64,000 nt of DNA from the NCBI RefSeq assembly GCF_900111685.1, contig NZ_FOHX01000026.1, forward strand, positions 60,598 through 124,597, written 5' to 3'. Both the position numbers and the translations under genes were made by a program. Of this stretch, positions 8,118 through 16,730 are shown piece after piece. This stretch comes from Nonomuraea wenchangensis. Lineage in GTDB: Bacteria; Actinomycetota; Actinomycetes; Streptosporangiales; Streptosporangiaceae. A model generated the notes under the pieces. That model was given only the letters and a program-made list of their open reading frames with translations. It was not told the DNA's origin and searched no databases. The stretch's first letter is position 1; the number at the start of each line of letters is the position of its first letter.

Positions 8118-8972
8118 ATGACCAGCCCAGCCGAATACATCCTGACGCTCTCCTGCCCCGACCGCCCCGGCGTCGTGGCCGCCGTCTCCGGCCTGCTCGC
8201 CCGCCACGGATGCAACATCATCGAGAGCCAGCAGTTCGGCGACCGGGAGGCGGAGCGCTTCTTCATGCGCGTGCAGTTCGCCGGGGAGCCGGCCGAGGAC
8301 GACATCAAGGCGGCCTTCGCCGCGCTCGCCCCCGACTTCGCCATGGAGTTCACGGTGCGGGACGTCGCGCGCAAGCCACGCGTGCTGATCATGGTCAGCA
8401 AGTTCGACCACTGCCTCAACGACCTGCTCTACCGGGTCAAGGCCAGGACGCTCGACATCGACGTGGCCGCCGTCGTCTCCAACCACCCCGACTTGCGCCC
8501 GCTCACCCAGTCGCACGGCATCGACTACCACCACCTGCCGGTCACCCCGGAGACCAAGCCCAGGCAGGAGGCCGAGGTGCTGGCCCTGGTCGAGCACTAC
8601 CAGGTCGACCTCGTGGTGCTCGCCCGCTACATGCAGGTGCTCTCCCAGGACCTCTGCGAGAAGCTGGCCGGACGGGCGATCAACATCCACCACTCGTTCC
8701 TGCCGTCGTTCAAGGGCGCCAAGCCCTACCACCAGGCGCACGACCGCGGCGTCAAGCTGATCGGCGCCACCGCCCACTACGTCACCTCCGACCTCGACGA
8801 GGGGCCGATCATCGAGCAGGAGGTGGCCAGGGTCAACCACAGTCACTCGCCCGAGGACCTCGTTGCCATCGGGCGCGACGTCGAGTGCGTGACGCTGGCG
8901 CGGGCGGTCAAGTGGCACGCCGAGCAGCGGGTCCTGCTCGACGGCCACAAGACGGTGGTGTTCCCGCGCTGA
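8118..8972 (+). CDS. purU: Formyltetrahydrofolate deformylase
   Basis: This 284-residue enzyme hydrolyses 10-formyl-THF to formate and THF, balancing one-carbon and purine pools. An N-terminal ACT domain (residues ~1-80) starts with LSCPDRPGVVAAVSGLLARH. The formyltransferase-like domain follows, with the NIHHSFLPSFKGAKPYHQA core (residues ~195-213) and DLDEGPIIEQ near residue 235. The asparagine, histidine and aspartate of these motifs are the catalytic set in the family. Length and motif order are canonical. Confidence 0.93.
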   Translation: MTSPAEYILTLSCPDRPGVVAAVSGLLARHGCNIIESQQFGDREAERFFMRVQFAGEPAEDDIKAAFAALAPDFAMEFTVRDVARKPRVLIMVSKFDHCLNDLLYRVKARTLDIDVAAVVSNHPDLRPLTQSHGIDYHHLPVTPETKPRQEAEVLALVEHYQVDLVVLARYMQVLSQDLCEKLAGRAINIHHSFLPSFKGAKPYHQAHDRGVKLIGATAHYVTSDLDEGPIIEQEVARVNHSHSPEDLVAIGRDVECVTLARAVKWHAEQRVLLDGHKTVVFPR

Positions 8973-8999
8973 ACCCGCGCGGGGTCAGGGCCCTGCCGG

Positions 9000-9347
9000 T
9001 CAGGGACGGTAGGTCCCGAACCACCAGGTGTTGCCCTCGGGGTCCGCGCAGCCGTACTCCCTGGACCCGTACGGCTGGTCCACCAGCGCCATGGTGACCC
9101 GGGCCCCCGCCGCCACCGCGCGGTCGTGGTGGGCGTCCACGTCGTCCACCGCGACGTAGATCCCCGGCCCGCCCGGCCGGCCCTGGCCGATCATGACGAG
9201 GTCGTCGCCCACCAGCAGCTCGGCGTGGTGGACCACGCCCTCGTCGTTCTTGGACACCTCGTGCGCCCGGAATCCGAACGCCTCCGTCAGGAAGTCGAGC
9301 GCCGCCCCGCAGTCCTGGTAGCGGGCGAGCGCGTACACGGTTCGCAT
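9000..9347 (-). CDS. VOC-fold (glyoxalase/bleomycin-resistance-like) protein
   Basis: This is a 115-residue single-domain VOC protein. It contains the repeated beta-alpha-beta-beta-beta pattern, with ALDFLTEAFGFRAHEV early, VVHHAELLVGDDLVMIGQ in the middle and DPEGNTWWFGTYRP at the end. The final motif is typical of PhnB/glyoxalase-like proteins. It follows the AraC gene by four bases, so it is probably the last cistron of a peptidase-AraC-VOC operon. Substrate unknown. Confidence 0.82.
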   Translation of the reverse strand: MRTVYALARYQDCGAALDFLTEAFGFRAHEVSKNDEGVVHHAELLVGDDLVMIGQGRPGGPGIYVAVDDVDAHHDRAVAAGARVTMALVDQPYGSREYGCADPEGNTWWFGTYRP

Positions 9348-9351
9348 GGGC

Positions 9352-10143
9352 TCAGGATGCCGCCCGGCCGCCCCGGGGTCTTGGAGAAATCTGACCGGGC
9401 GTGACGCCGCCGAGCGCCCGGAACTCCCTGTTGAGGTGCGCCTGGTCGTAGAAGCCGCACTCGGCGGCCACCAGCGCCGGAGCCGCGCCCGAGCGCAGCA
9501 GCCGCGCCGCCCGCCCGAACCTGATCACCCGGGCCGCCGTCTTCGGCGGCAGCCCCACCTGGTCCTGGAACCGCGCCACCAGGTGCCGGTGGCTCCAGCC
9601 GAGCGCGGCGGCGAGCTCGGGCGCGCGGACCCGCCCGCCCGACTCCAGCAGCCGCGCCCACGCCCACGGCACCTCCGGACCCACCTCGGGCCCCTGCCGG
9701 AGCCGGGCCAGCAGCAGCCGGTCGGCCAGCGCCAGCCGATCCCGCCAGGACGGCGTGGCGGCCAGCCGCTCCACGGCGGCCTCCGCCCACGGACCCAGCA
9801 GCTCGCCGGCCGGCAGGACCCGGTTGGTCAGATGACGCATCGGCAGCCCGTGCAGCCGCCGGGCGCCGAACGGCGTGAGGAACACCTGCACGCCCTCCGT
9901 CGGCCCCGCCGTGCGGGTGACGGTGAACCGGTCGCCGAGCCCGCCGGCGAACGCCGTGAGCCGCTGCCCGTCCACCTCCATCGGCGTGCCGAAGGCGAGG
10001 ATGAGCACGGCCCCGGGCATCGCCGGCTCCGCCCGCGTCACCGGCGCGCCGGGGCGCTCGCGGTAGGCGGTCAGGCGGGTGACGTAGGGGCGCAGGGCAG
10101 CGCTGGGGACGGCCTCGACCATGGCCAGCCCCAGCGCGCTCAC
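9352..10143 (-). CDS. AraC-family regulator
   Basis: This is a 263-residue regulator. The C-terminal ~100 residues hold the AraC double helix-turn-helix, including ALGWSHRHLVARFQDQVGL and AAECGFYDQAHLNREFRALG. The N-terminal half is a divergent sensing domain with no clear cupin motif. It lies ten bases after the oligopeptidase gene and four before the VOC gene on the same strand, so it may control this operon. Confidence 0.85.
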   Translation of the reverse strand: MSALGLAMVEAVPSAALRPYVTRLTAYRERPGAPVTRAEPAMPGAVLILAFGTPMEVDGQRLTAFAGGLGDRFTVTRTAGPTEGVQVFLTPFGARRLHGLPMRHLTNRVLPAGELLGPWAEAAVERLAATPSWRDRLALADRLLLARLRQGPEVGPEVPWAWARLLESGGRVRAPELAAALGWSHRHLVARFQDQVGLPPKTAARVIRFGRAARLLRSGAAPALVAAECGFYDQAHLNREFRALGGVTPGQISPRPRGGRAAS

Positions 10144-10153
10144 TCTCCCGACT

Positions 10154-12211
10154 CTAGAGCCCGGTGTAGGCGGCGAGGAAGGTCAGCGTGTCGGCCGACA
10201 GGTCGACCGAGCGGCTGACCGAGCGGGCGCCGTGGCCCACCTCGGTCTCGTTGCGCAGCAGCACCGGCCGGTCGGAGGCCGTCGCGTGCTGCAGCGCCGC
10301 GCACATCTTCCAGGCGTGCAGCGGGTGCACCCGGGTGTCGGACTGGAAGACGGTGAACAGCGTCGCCGGGTATGCGACGCCCTCCTTGACGTGGTGATAG
10401 GGCGAGTAGCCCCAGAGCCAGCCGAACTGCTCGGGGTCCTCGGCGGAGCCGTACTCGACGTTCCAGGTCGCGCCCAGGCCGAACAGCTCGTACCTGACCA
10501 TGTCGAGCAGCGGGGCCGAGCAGACCACGGCGGCGTACAGGTCGGGCCGCTGGGTGAGCGCCGCGCCCACGAGCAGGCCGCCGTTGGAGCCTCCGGAGAT
10601 GCCGAGCTGACCGGCCGTGGTCACCCCGGTGGCGATCAGGTGCTCGGCCGCGGCGTGGAAGTCGTCGAAGACGTTCTGCTTGTTGGCCAGCATGCCGTCG
10701 CGGTGCCACTGCTCGCCCTCCTCGCCGCCGCCGCGCAGGTTGGCGATGGCGTAGACGCCGCCAGCCTCCACCCACGCGAGGATCGAGGCGGAGTAGCCGG
10801 GGGTCATGGAGATGCCGAAGCCGCCGTAGCCGTAGAGGATCGTCGGGCGGGGGCCGCTCGCCTCGCCGGGCGGCGAGATGACCAGCATCCGGACGTCGGT
10901 GCCGTCCGCGGAGCGGTAGACGACCTGCTCGGTGCGTACGTCCGGCACCTCGACGGCGCCCGGCGAGGCCGCCCACAGCGTGGTCTCGCCGGTGCGGGCG
11001 TCGTAGCGCTGGATGGTGGGCGGGGTGGTGTTGTCGGTGTAGCCGAACCAGGCCTCGTGGCCGCCCTCGGGGCGCTCGGCGATCCCGCCGATCGAGCCCA
11101 GGCCGGGCGTGGGCACCTCGCCGAGGCGCTCGCCGGTCTCCAGGTCGTGCAGGCTGATCTCGCTGATCGCGTGGCGGGTCCAGCCCACCAGCAGCACCGG
11201 GCGCTCCAGGTCGTCGAGGATGGCGAAGTCGTTGAGCACCGCCTCGGGGTCCTCGGGGATCAGGTCGCGCCAGGTGTCGTAGCCGGGCTCGGCCGGGTCG
11301 GTGACGCACACCCGGCCGCGGGAGGCGTCGCGGTCGGTGTGGACGTACAGCCGGCCGTCGCGGCCGAAGACCAGCCCCACCTGCGCGTCCACGCCCTCCT
11401 GGACGACCCTGAGGTCGGGGCGGTCTGCCGGGGAGGCCGTCAGGTCGGCCACCCAGAGGTCGTTGCGCGGCGCGGTGCCCTCGTGCGCCGAGACCTGCAG
11501 CCAGCGGCCGTCGCGGGAGACCCCGACGCCGTAGTAGTTGGTCATCTTCAGCCCCTGGCCGAAGATCATGACGTCGTCCTCCGTGGAGGTGCCGACGCGG
11601 TGCAGGTAGACGCGGCGGTGGAACTGGCTCTCGTTCTCCGGCACCTCGGTGCTCGGCAGCCGGCGTACGTAGTAGAACGCCTCGCCGCCGGGCAGCCAGG
11701 CGACGGGGGAGTAGCGGCAGCGGTCGATCGGCCCCTCGACCCGGACACCCGTCGCCACGTCCATGATGTAGAGGACGGACTCCTCGTTGCCGCCCACCGA
11801 GAGCTGGTAGGCCAGCAGTCGCCCTTCCTTGTCGGGCTGGACGGCGTCGAGCGTGGTCAGCCCGGACGGGTCGATGGCCATCGGGTCGATCAGCGCCCGC
11901 TCGGTGCCGTCGGCCTCGACGACGTAGTAGACCGCGTGCTCCTGGTCGGGCGTGCGGCGGCTGAAGAAGTAGCGCTCGCCGCGCCAGGCGGGCACGCCGA
12001 CCGAACCGGACCGCAGCAGCTCGGCGATGCGGCTCTTGAACCGTTGCGGGCCCCTGCTCCGGCTGAACAGCTCGCCCTGCGCGAGCAGCCACCCCTTCGT
12101 CTCTGGACTGTCGGGATCCTCCAGCCATCGATAAGGGTCCGGCACGGGCGTTCCGTGCAGTTCGTCGATGATGTCTTCGCGGCGCGCGGTCGGGTACGGC
12201 TCTCGGGTCAT
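10154..12211 (-). CDS. Prolyl oligopeptidase family (S9A) peptidase
   Basis: This 685-residue protein has the usual prolyl oligopeptidase length: an N-terminal seven-bladed propeller (residues ~75-410) and a C-terminal alpha/beta hydrolase. The catalytic serine lies in GISGGSNGGLLVG, the aspartate in SDTRVHPLHAWKM and the histidine in EVGHGARS near the C-terminus. No signal peptide is visible, so it acts in the cytoplasm on short proline-containing peptides. It leads an operon with AraC and VOC genes. Confidence 0.9.
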   Translation of the reverse strand: MTREPYPTARREDIIDELHGTPVPDPYRWLEDPDSPETKGWLLAQGELFSRSRGPQRFKSRIAELLRSGSVGVPAWRGERYFFSRRTPDQEHAVYYVVEADGTERALIDPMAIDPSGLTTLDAVQPDKEGRLLAYQLSVGGNEESVLYIMDVATGVRVEGPIDRCRYSPVAWLPGGEAFYYVRRLPSTEVPENESQFHRRVYLHRVGTSTEDDVMIFGQGLKMTNYYGVGVSRDGRWLQVSAHEGTAPRNDLWVADLTASPADRPDLRVVQEGVDAQVGLVFGRDGRLYVHTDRDASRGRVCVTDPAEPGYDTWRDLIPEDPEAVLNDFAILDDLERPVLLVGWTRHAISEISLHDLETGERLGEVPTPGLGSIGGIAERPEGGHEAWFGYTDNTTPPTIQRYDARTGETTLWAASPGAVEVPDVRTEQVVYRSADGTDVRMLVISPPGEASGPRPTILYGYGGFGISMTPGYSASILAWVEAGGVYAIANLRGGGEEGEQWHRDGMLANKQNVFDDFHAAAEHLIATGVTTAGQLGISGGSNGGLLVGAALTQRPDLYAAVVCSAPLLDMVRYELFGLGATWNVEYGSAEDPEQFGWLWGYSPYHHVKEGVAYPATLFTVFQSDTRVHPLHAWKMCAALQHATASDRPVLLRNETEVGHGARSVSRSVDLSADTLTFLAAYTGL

Positions 12212-12437
12212 GCAGGGAACCCTACTGCCACGGAGCAGGCGTAAAACGCAGGTGAAGCGGGCATAAAACGTACCGTGCGTCCCTTTGGTCAGTCCGGTGA
12301 GTGGTTATGGGGTGGCGGGGACAGCGCGGCTAACGCCAGACTTGCTGACAGGACGGTGCCGTGGTGACCATCCGCTGGGCCGTCCGGCGGAGGTCCACGT
12401 GACGGAAGCACGAGTGCCCCAGGAGGGGCCGATAGCC

Positions 12438-12459
12438 GGGACATGCCACGGCATGTCCC
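12438..12459. promoter_or_regulatory. Perfect palindrome upstream of the HNH gene
   Basis: Arms GGGACATGCC (12438-12447) and GGCATGTCCC (12450-12459) are perfect complements separated by AC. It sits 31 bases before the HNH start, so it could be an operator or a hairpin in the message leader. There is no T-tract, so it is not a terminator. The rest of the 279-base gap (12212-12490) shows no recognisable RNA element or gene. Confidence 0.55.
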
Positions 12460-12490
12460 CTCTCATACGCAAGCAGCGGGGAGCGGCCCG

Positions 12491-13000
12491 ATGACGCGCC
12501 AGGTCCTGCTGCTGAACGCCACTTACGAGCCGCTCACCACCCTCTCCCTGCACCGCGCCGTCGTGCTGGTGCTCCGGGGGAAGGCCGACGTCGTGCACCG
12601 CGACGGCAGGGGCGCCGTGCTGCGCTCCGCCAGCTGCACGCTCGACGTGCCCTCGGTGATCAGGCTCCGCAGATATGTCCGCATCCCCTACCGGTCGCGC
12701 ATCCCCCTGACCAGGGCGGCGCTCATGCGCCGTGACAACTACCGCTGCGCCTACTGCGGCCAGCGGGCCGAGACCATCGACCACGTAATCCCGCGCTCGC
12801 GGGGCGGCACGCACACGTGGGAGAACTGCGTGGCGTCCTGCACCCCCTGCAACCACAGCAAGGCCGACAAATACCTGGAAGAGCTGGGGTGGACGCTCCG
12901 CGTCCTCCCGGCGGTGCCGCGCGGGGCACACTGGCGGCTGATCGGCGCCTCCCTCGTCGGCGACCCCCAATGGGCGCCCTACCTGGAGGCGGCGGCCTGA
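12491..13000 (+). CDS. HNH endonuclease
   Basis: This is a 169-residue protein. Residues ~80-125 form the HNH fold: CAYCG and CTPCN zinc-binding cysteine pairs around TIDHVIPRSRGGTHTWENC, where the DH histidine is catalytic and N binds metal. The N-terminal VLLLNATYEPLTTLSLHRAV is typical of the stand-alone actinobacterial HNH family, which is widespread and chromosomal rather than homing. The ATG at 12491 follows GGGGAG. The biological role of these proteins is not well defined. A perfect palindrome lies just upstream. Confidence 0.88.
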   Translation: MTRQVLLLNATYEPLTTLSLHRAVVLVLRGKADVVHRDGRGAVLRSASCTLDVPSVIRLRRYVRIPYRSRIPLTRAALMRRDNYRCAYCGQRAETIDHVIPRSRGGTHTWENCVASCTPCNHSKADKYLEELGWTLRVLPAVPRGAHWRLIGASLVGDPQWAPYLEAAA

Positions 13001-13026
13001 CCGCCTGCTTTGTCCGGGCAGGCCGG

Positions 13027-13047
13027 TGCCTGGCACCATGCCAGGCA
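13027..13047. promoter_or_regulatory. Palindrome abutting the acetyltransferase start
   Basis: Nine-base perfect arms, TGCCTGGCA (13027-13035) and TGCCAGGCA (13039-13047), flank the trinucleotide CCA. The right arm touches the ATG at 13047. It could be an operator or an RNA hairpin that hides the start codon. Confidence 0.45.
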
Positions 13048-13844
13048 TGTGGACCTTCACCTCGGACCCCGAGGAGTACGCCGCGGTCGCCGAGCCCTTC
13101 CTGCTCGGCGACCCGGTGGGCAACACCGTCCCGCTGACCGTGCTGGCCGACCTGCGCGCGGGCACGCCGGCGAAGGACCCGCGGTTCGGCTGGTGGACGG
13201 TGGACGGGCAGGTGCGCGGGGCGGCCTTCCGTACGCCGCCCTATCCGATCGGGCTCGCCGTCATGCCGGTGGAGGCGGTCGCGCCCCTGGTCGAGGCGCT
13301 CGGCAGGAGCATCCCCGCGATGGTCGGCCGGGTCGAGCTGACCGACGAGGTCGTCCGCCTGATGGGGCCGCCCGCGCGGACCGTCGCCGAGCGGCTCTAC
13401 CGGCTCGGCACACTGAGCGTCCCCGAGGTGCCGGGGCGGGGCAGGCTCGCCGCGCCCGCCGACTTCCCGCTGCTGGTGAGCTGGTACCACGCGTTCGGCG
13501 AGGAGGCCGGGCTCGGCGAGGGCGACCCGGCCGAGCGAGTGGCCCAGCGGCTGACCAGGCGCGAGCTGTTCGTGTGGGAGGACGGCGGCGCGCCGGTCGC
13601 CCTCGCGGCGCTGTCGCAGGCGGCGGGCGGGGTCTGCCGGGTCGGGCCGGTCTACACGCCGCCCTCGCGCCGCCGTCGCGGCTACGGCTCCGCGATCACC
13701 GCCCACGTCAGCCAGGCCGCACTCGCGGAGCGGGGCGAGGAGGTCGTGCTCTTCACCGACCTGGCCAACCCCACCAGCAACGCCATCTACCAGGCCATCG
13801 GGTACGAGCCCGTGTCCGACTACGCGCACATCACCTACGCTTAG
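13047..13844 (+). CDS. GNAT-family N-acetyltransferase
   Basis: This is a protein of about 265 residues. The C-terminal GNAT domain shows the acetyl-CoA pyrophosphate-binding loop RRRRGYGSAITAHVSQAAL (Q/RxxGxG/A type) followed by LFTDLANPTSNAIYQAIGYE. The N-terminal half is a divergent GNAT-like region, as in several actinobacterial two-lobed acetyltransferases. Starts at 13026 (GTG), 13038 or 13047 are open; I take 13047, which begins MWTFTSDPEEY. Substrate unknown. Confidence 0.8.
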   Translation: MWTFTSDPEEYAAVAEPFLLGDPVGNTVPLTVLADLRAGTPAKDPRFGWWTVDGQVRGAAFRTPPYPIGLAVMPVEAVAPLVEALGRSIPAMVGRVELTDEVVRLMGPPARTVAERLYRLGTLSVPEVPGRGRLAAPADFPLLVSWYHAFGEEAGLGEGDPAERVAQRLTRRELFVWEDGGAPVALAALSQAAGGVCRVGPVYTPPSRRRRGYGSAITAHVSQAALAERGEEVVLFTDLANPTSNAIYQAIGYEPVSDYAHITYA

Positions 13845-13847
13845 GCC

Positions 13848-14060
13848 ATGCCCCGTTACGACTTCCGCTGCCGCGCGTGCGGCTCCACGTTCGAGGTGTC
13901 CCGCCCGATGTCGGCCTCCGACGCGCCGGCGGCCTGCCCCGAGGGCCACGAGGACACGGTCAAGCTGCTGTCCACCGTCGCCATGACCGGCGGCGCCGCC
14001 GCACCCCGCCCCAGCGGTGGTGGCGGCGGCTGCTGCGGCGGGGGCTGCTGCTCCTCCTGA
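13848..14060 (+). CDS. FmdB-type zinc ribbon protein
   Basis: This 70-residue protein begins MPRYDFRCRACGSTFEV, the FmdB/CxxC zinc-ribbon signature. The second metal-binding half uses CPEGH instead of a standard CxxC. The tail is glycine- and cysteine-rich (CCGGGCC). The family is predicted to be regulatory, with no proven function. It begins three bases after the GNAT stop codon. Confidence 0.82.
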   Translation: MPRYDFRCRACGSTFEVSRPMSASDAPAACPEGHEDTVKLLSTVAMTGGAAAPRPSGGGGGCCGGGCCSS

Positions 14061-14077
14061 CCCCGCCGGGTGTCAGG

Positions 14078-14106
14078 CCGGGGCGGCGGTGAGCCGGCCG
14101 CCCCGG
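14078..14106. terminator. Bidirectional hairpin terminator
   Basis: A 10-bp perfect stem, CCGGGGCGGC (14078-14087) with GCCGCCCCGG (14097-14106), lies between the convergent FmdB and WYL genes. It has no T-tract but is very GC-rich, as is common in actinomycetes. Confidence 0.6.
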
Positions 14107-14110
14107 AGTC

Positions 14111-14617
14111 CTACGCCGCTCCGGCCCTGACCCGCTTGCGGCGCTGGAACGGCAGGAACCGGTCGGCCAGATGCGGCCGCGCAGGCGTGAGCGTGGGCTC
14201 GACCGCGAGGATGCGGTCGAACCGGAAGGCCCTGATCCCGCGGCGCATCCGGCACACGCCGACGAGATACCAGTATTCGCGGTGCACCAGGCAGGTCACC
14301 GGCTCGACGTCGCGGACGGTGACGTTGCCCCCGGCGTCGCGATAGTGCAGGCGGATCATGAGCCGGCTGGTGATGGCGTCGGCCATCAGCCTGGCCCGGG
14401 AGGCGATCTCCAGGGGCAGCGGCTCGGTCAGGGTGGTGAGCGTGGCGGCGATGACGTCGTCGTCGAGCTCCAGGTGCTGGAGCGCGTGCTGCAGGCCGCG
14501 CCGGGCGGTGACGGCCTGGGGCCCCGCGCCGAGGTGGGCGAGGGAGAGTGCGAGGGCGGCGATCTCGGCGGTCGTCAGCGGGCGAGTATCGTGCTTCACG
14601 ACTGTCGTCATACCCAA
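14111..14617 (-). CDS. WYL-domain protein without HTH
   Basis: This is a 168-residue protein whose second half (residues ~80-150) matches the WYL regulatory domain: VEPVTCLVHREYWYLVGVCR and IRAFRFDRILAVEP. WYL domains bind ligands or nucleic acids and usually follow an N-terminal helix-turn-helix. Here the first ~75 residues are helical but no convincing HTH is seen, so this may be a WYL-only regulator or a partner of another DNA-binding protein. It is downstream of ilvD on the same strand but separated by a terminator. Confidence 0.72.
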   Translation of the reverse strand: MGMTTVVKHDTRPLTTAEIAALALSLAHLGAGPQAVTARRGLQHALQHLELDDDVIAATLTTLTEPLPLEIASRARLMADAITSRLMIRLHYRDAGGNVTVRDVEPVTCLVHREYWYLVGVCRMRRGIRAFRFDRILAVEPTLTPARPHLADRFLPFQRRKRVRAGAA

Positions 14618-14644
14618 AGAATACGGACCGCGACCGACATTTTT

Positions 14645-14668
14645 CGAAAACCTGTCCGGAAGGACAGG
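14645..14668 (-). terminator. Rho-independent terminator of ilvD
   Basis: Read on the minus strand, a 7-bp stem (CCTGTCC/GGACAGG, 14651-14668) with a four-base loop is followed by TTTT. It lies 61 bases after the ilvD stop codon. Confidence 0.7.
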
Positions 14669-14728
14669 TGCCGGAAAGCGCCGGAGCGGCGGAGGGAAAC
14701 CCCGCCGCCGCCGCCCCGGGAAGCCGCG

Positions 14729-16567
14729 CTACTTCGACAGTTGTGACAGGTCCCGCGAGGCCCCCGTCGAGGCGGAGGTCGTCATCGCGGCGTAGGCCTG
14801 CAACGCCACGCTCACCGGCCGGTTGCGCTCGCGCGGCCGGTAGCCGCCCAGGTCGGCCAGCAGCCGCTCGCGCCGCGCCGCCAGCTCCGCCTCGGGGACC
14901 CGCAGCTCCATCGACCGGCCGGGGATGTCGATCTCGATGAGGTCGCCGTCCTCGACCAGCGCGATCGTGCCGCCCTCGGCCGCCTCGGGGGAGGCGTGGC
15001 CGATGGACAGGCCCGAGGTGCCGCCGGAGAAGCGGCCGTCGGTGACCAGCGCGCACGCCTTGCCGAGGCCCTTGCCCTTGAGGAACGAGGTCGGGTAGAG
15101 CATCTCCTGCATGCCGGGACCGCCCTTGGGGCCCTCGTAGCGGATGACGACGACGTCGCCCTCCTTGACCCGCCCGCCGAGGATGCCCTCGACGGCCTCC
15201 TCCTGCGACTCGAACACCACCGCCGGGCCGCTGAAACGCCAGATCGACTCGTCAACCCCGGCGGTCTTCACCACGGCGCCGTCGCGCGAGATGTTGCCGT
15301 AGAGCACCGCGAGGCCGCCGTCGGCGGTGTAGGCGTGCTCCAGGTCGCGGATGCAGCCCTCGGCCCGGTCGAGGTCGAGGTCGTCCCAGCGGTTGCCCTG
15401 GGAGTACGCCTTGACCGTGCGCACGTTGCCGGGCGCGGCGTGCCAGAGCTCGACGGCCTCCGGCCGGACGGCGGGCGACTTGACGTCCCAGCCGGCCAGC
15501 AGGTCGGCCAGCGTGCCGCCGTTGACCGTGGGCACGTCGCGGTGCAGCAGCCCGGCTCGGTCGAGCTCGCCCAGGATGGCGGGGATGCCGCCGGCCCGGT
15601 GGACGTCCTCGACATGGTATTTGCTGGTCGCCGGGGCGACCTTGCACAGGCACGGCACCCGCAGCGAGATCTCGTTGATCTCCTTGAGGCCGAAGTCGAC
15701 CTCGGCCTCACGGGCCGCGGCCAGGATGTGCAGGATCGTGTTGGTGGAGCCGCCCATGGCGACGTCGAGCGCCATGGCGTTCTCGAACGCCTCGCGGGTG
15801 GCGATCGAGCGCGGCAGCACCGACTCGTCGCCCTCCTCGTAGTAGCGGCGGGTGATCTCGACCAGCGCGCGGCCGGCGTCCTCGAAGAGCTGCTTGCGCG
15901 CCTTGTGCGTGGCCAGGGTGGTGCCGTTGCCGGGCAGCGCCAGGCCCATCGCCTCGGTCAGGCAGTTCATGGAGTTGGCGGTGAACATGCCGGAGCACGA
16001 GCCGCAGGTCGGGCAGGCGCTCTCCTCCATCTCCAGCAGCTCCTCGTCGGAGACCGACGCGTCGGCGGAGGCGATCATCGGGTCGATGAGGTCGAGCTTG
16101 CGGCCCGGGGTCTTGCCGGCCTCCATCGGGCCGCCGGAGACGAAGACCGTCGGGATGTTGAGCCGGAAGGCGGCGAGCAGCATGCCCGGCGTGATCTTGT
16201 CACAGTTGGAGACGCAGATGAGCGCGTCCGCGCAGTGGGCGTTGACCATGTATTCGACCGCGTCGGCGATCAGCTCGCGGGACGGCAGCGAGTAGAGCAT
16301 GCCGCCGTGGCCCATCGCGATGCCGTCGTCGACCGCGATCGTGTTGAACTCGCGGGGGATGGCGCCCGCCTCGCGCACCGCGCCGGCGACGACGTCGCCG
16401 ACCTCGCGCAGGTGCACGTGACCGGGGACGAACTGCGTGAAGCTGTTGGCAATGGCCACGATCGGCTTGCCGAAATCGCTCCCGGCTACGCCGGTCGCCC
16501 GGAGCAGGGCCCGGGCACCGACCATGTTCCTGCCGTGGGTGACCGTACGTGACCTGAGGGCGGGCAT
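14729..16567 (-). CDS. ilvD: Dihydroxy-acid dehydratase
   Basis: This 612-residue enzyme catalyses the third step of valine/isoleucine and pantothenate precursor synthesis, turning dihydroxy acids into 2-keto acids. Iron-sulfur ligands are visible in CVSNCDKITPGM and in ACPTCGSCSGMFTANSMN. The carbamylated-lysine/serine region appears as DGRFSGGTSGLSIGHASPEA near the C-terminus. Length is normal for the IlvD/Edd family. It stands alone, with terminators on both sides. Confidence 0.95.
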   Translation of the reverse strand: MPALRSRTVTHGRNMVGARALLRATGVAGSDFGKPIVAIANSFTQFVPGHVHLREVGDVVAGAVREAGAIPREFNTIAVDDGIAMGHGGMLYSLPSRELIADAVEYMVNAHCADALICVSNCDKITPGMLLAAFRLNIPTVFVSGGPMEAGKTPGRKLDLIDPMIASADASVSDEELLEMEESACPTCGSCSGMFTANSMNCLTEAMGLALPGNGTTLATHKARKQLFEDAGRALVEITRRYYEEGDESVLPRSIATREAFENAMALDVAMGGSTNTILHILAAAREAEVDFGLKEINEISLRVPCLCKVAPATSKYHVEDVHRAGGIPAILGELDRAGLLHRDVPTVNGGTLADLLAGWDVKSPAVRPEAVELWHAAPGNVRTVKAYSQGNRWDDLDLDRAEGCIRDLEHAYTADGGLAVLYGNISRDGAVVKTAGVDESIWRFSGPAVVFESQEEAVEGILGGRVKEGDVVVIRYEGPKGGPGMQEMLYPTSFLKGKGLGKACALVTDGRFSGGTSGLSIGHASPEAAEGGTIALVEDGDLIEIDIPGRSMELRVPEAELAARRERLLADLGGYRPRERNRPVSVALQAYAAMTTSASTGASRDLSQLSK

Positions 16568-16678
16568 CGCGCTTCTCCCATCGCTGTCGAGTCTTCACAT
16601 CGTACGGCCACCGCCCGGTTGCTGAGACAAACGTCCACGCCTCGGACGAGGCGACGACCCGGCGGGAGAGCGCGCGAA

Positions 16679-16718
16679 AGCGCCGCACGCCCGCCCGAAT
16701 GAGGCGGCGTGCGGCGCT
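16679..16718 (-). terminator. Strong hairpin after the NERD gene
   Basis: A 13-bp perfect stem (16679-16691 with 16706-16718, arms AGCGCCGCACGCC and GGCGTGCGGCGCT) lies 13 bases after the NERD gene and upstream of ilvD on the same strand. It probably insulates ilvD from NERD transcription. Confidence 0.7.
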
Positions 16719-16730
16719 ACCGGTCGTCCG

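Noticed and set aside
12260..12437. Possible riboswitch upstream of the HNH gene
   Set aside because: GC-rich and partly foldable, but none of the conserved blocks of ydaO, cobalamin, TPP, SAM or glycine classes is present.
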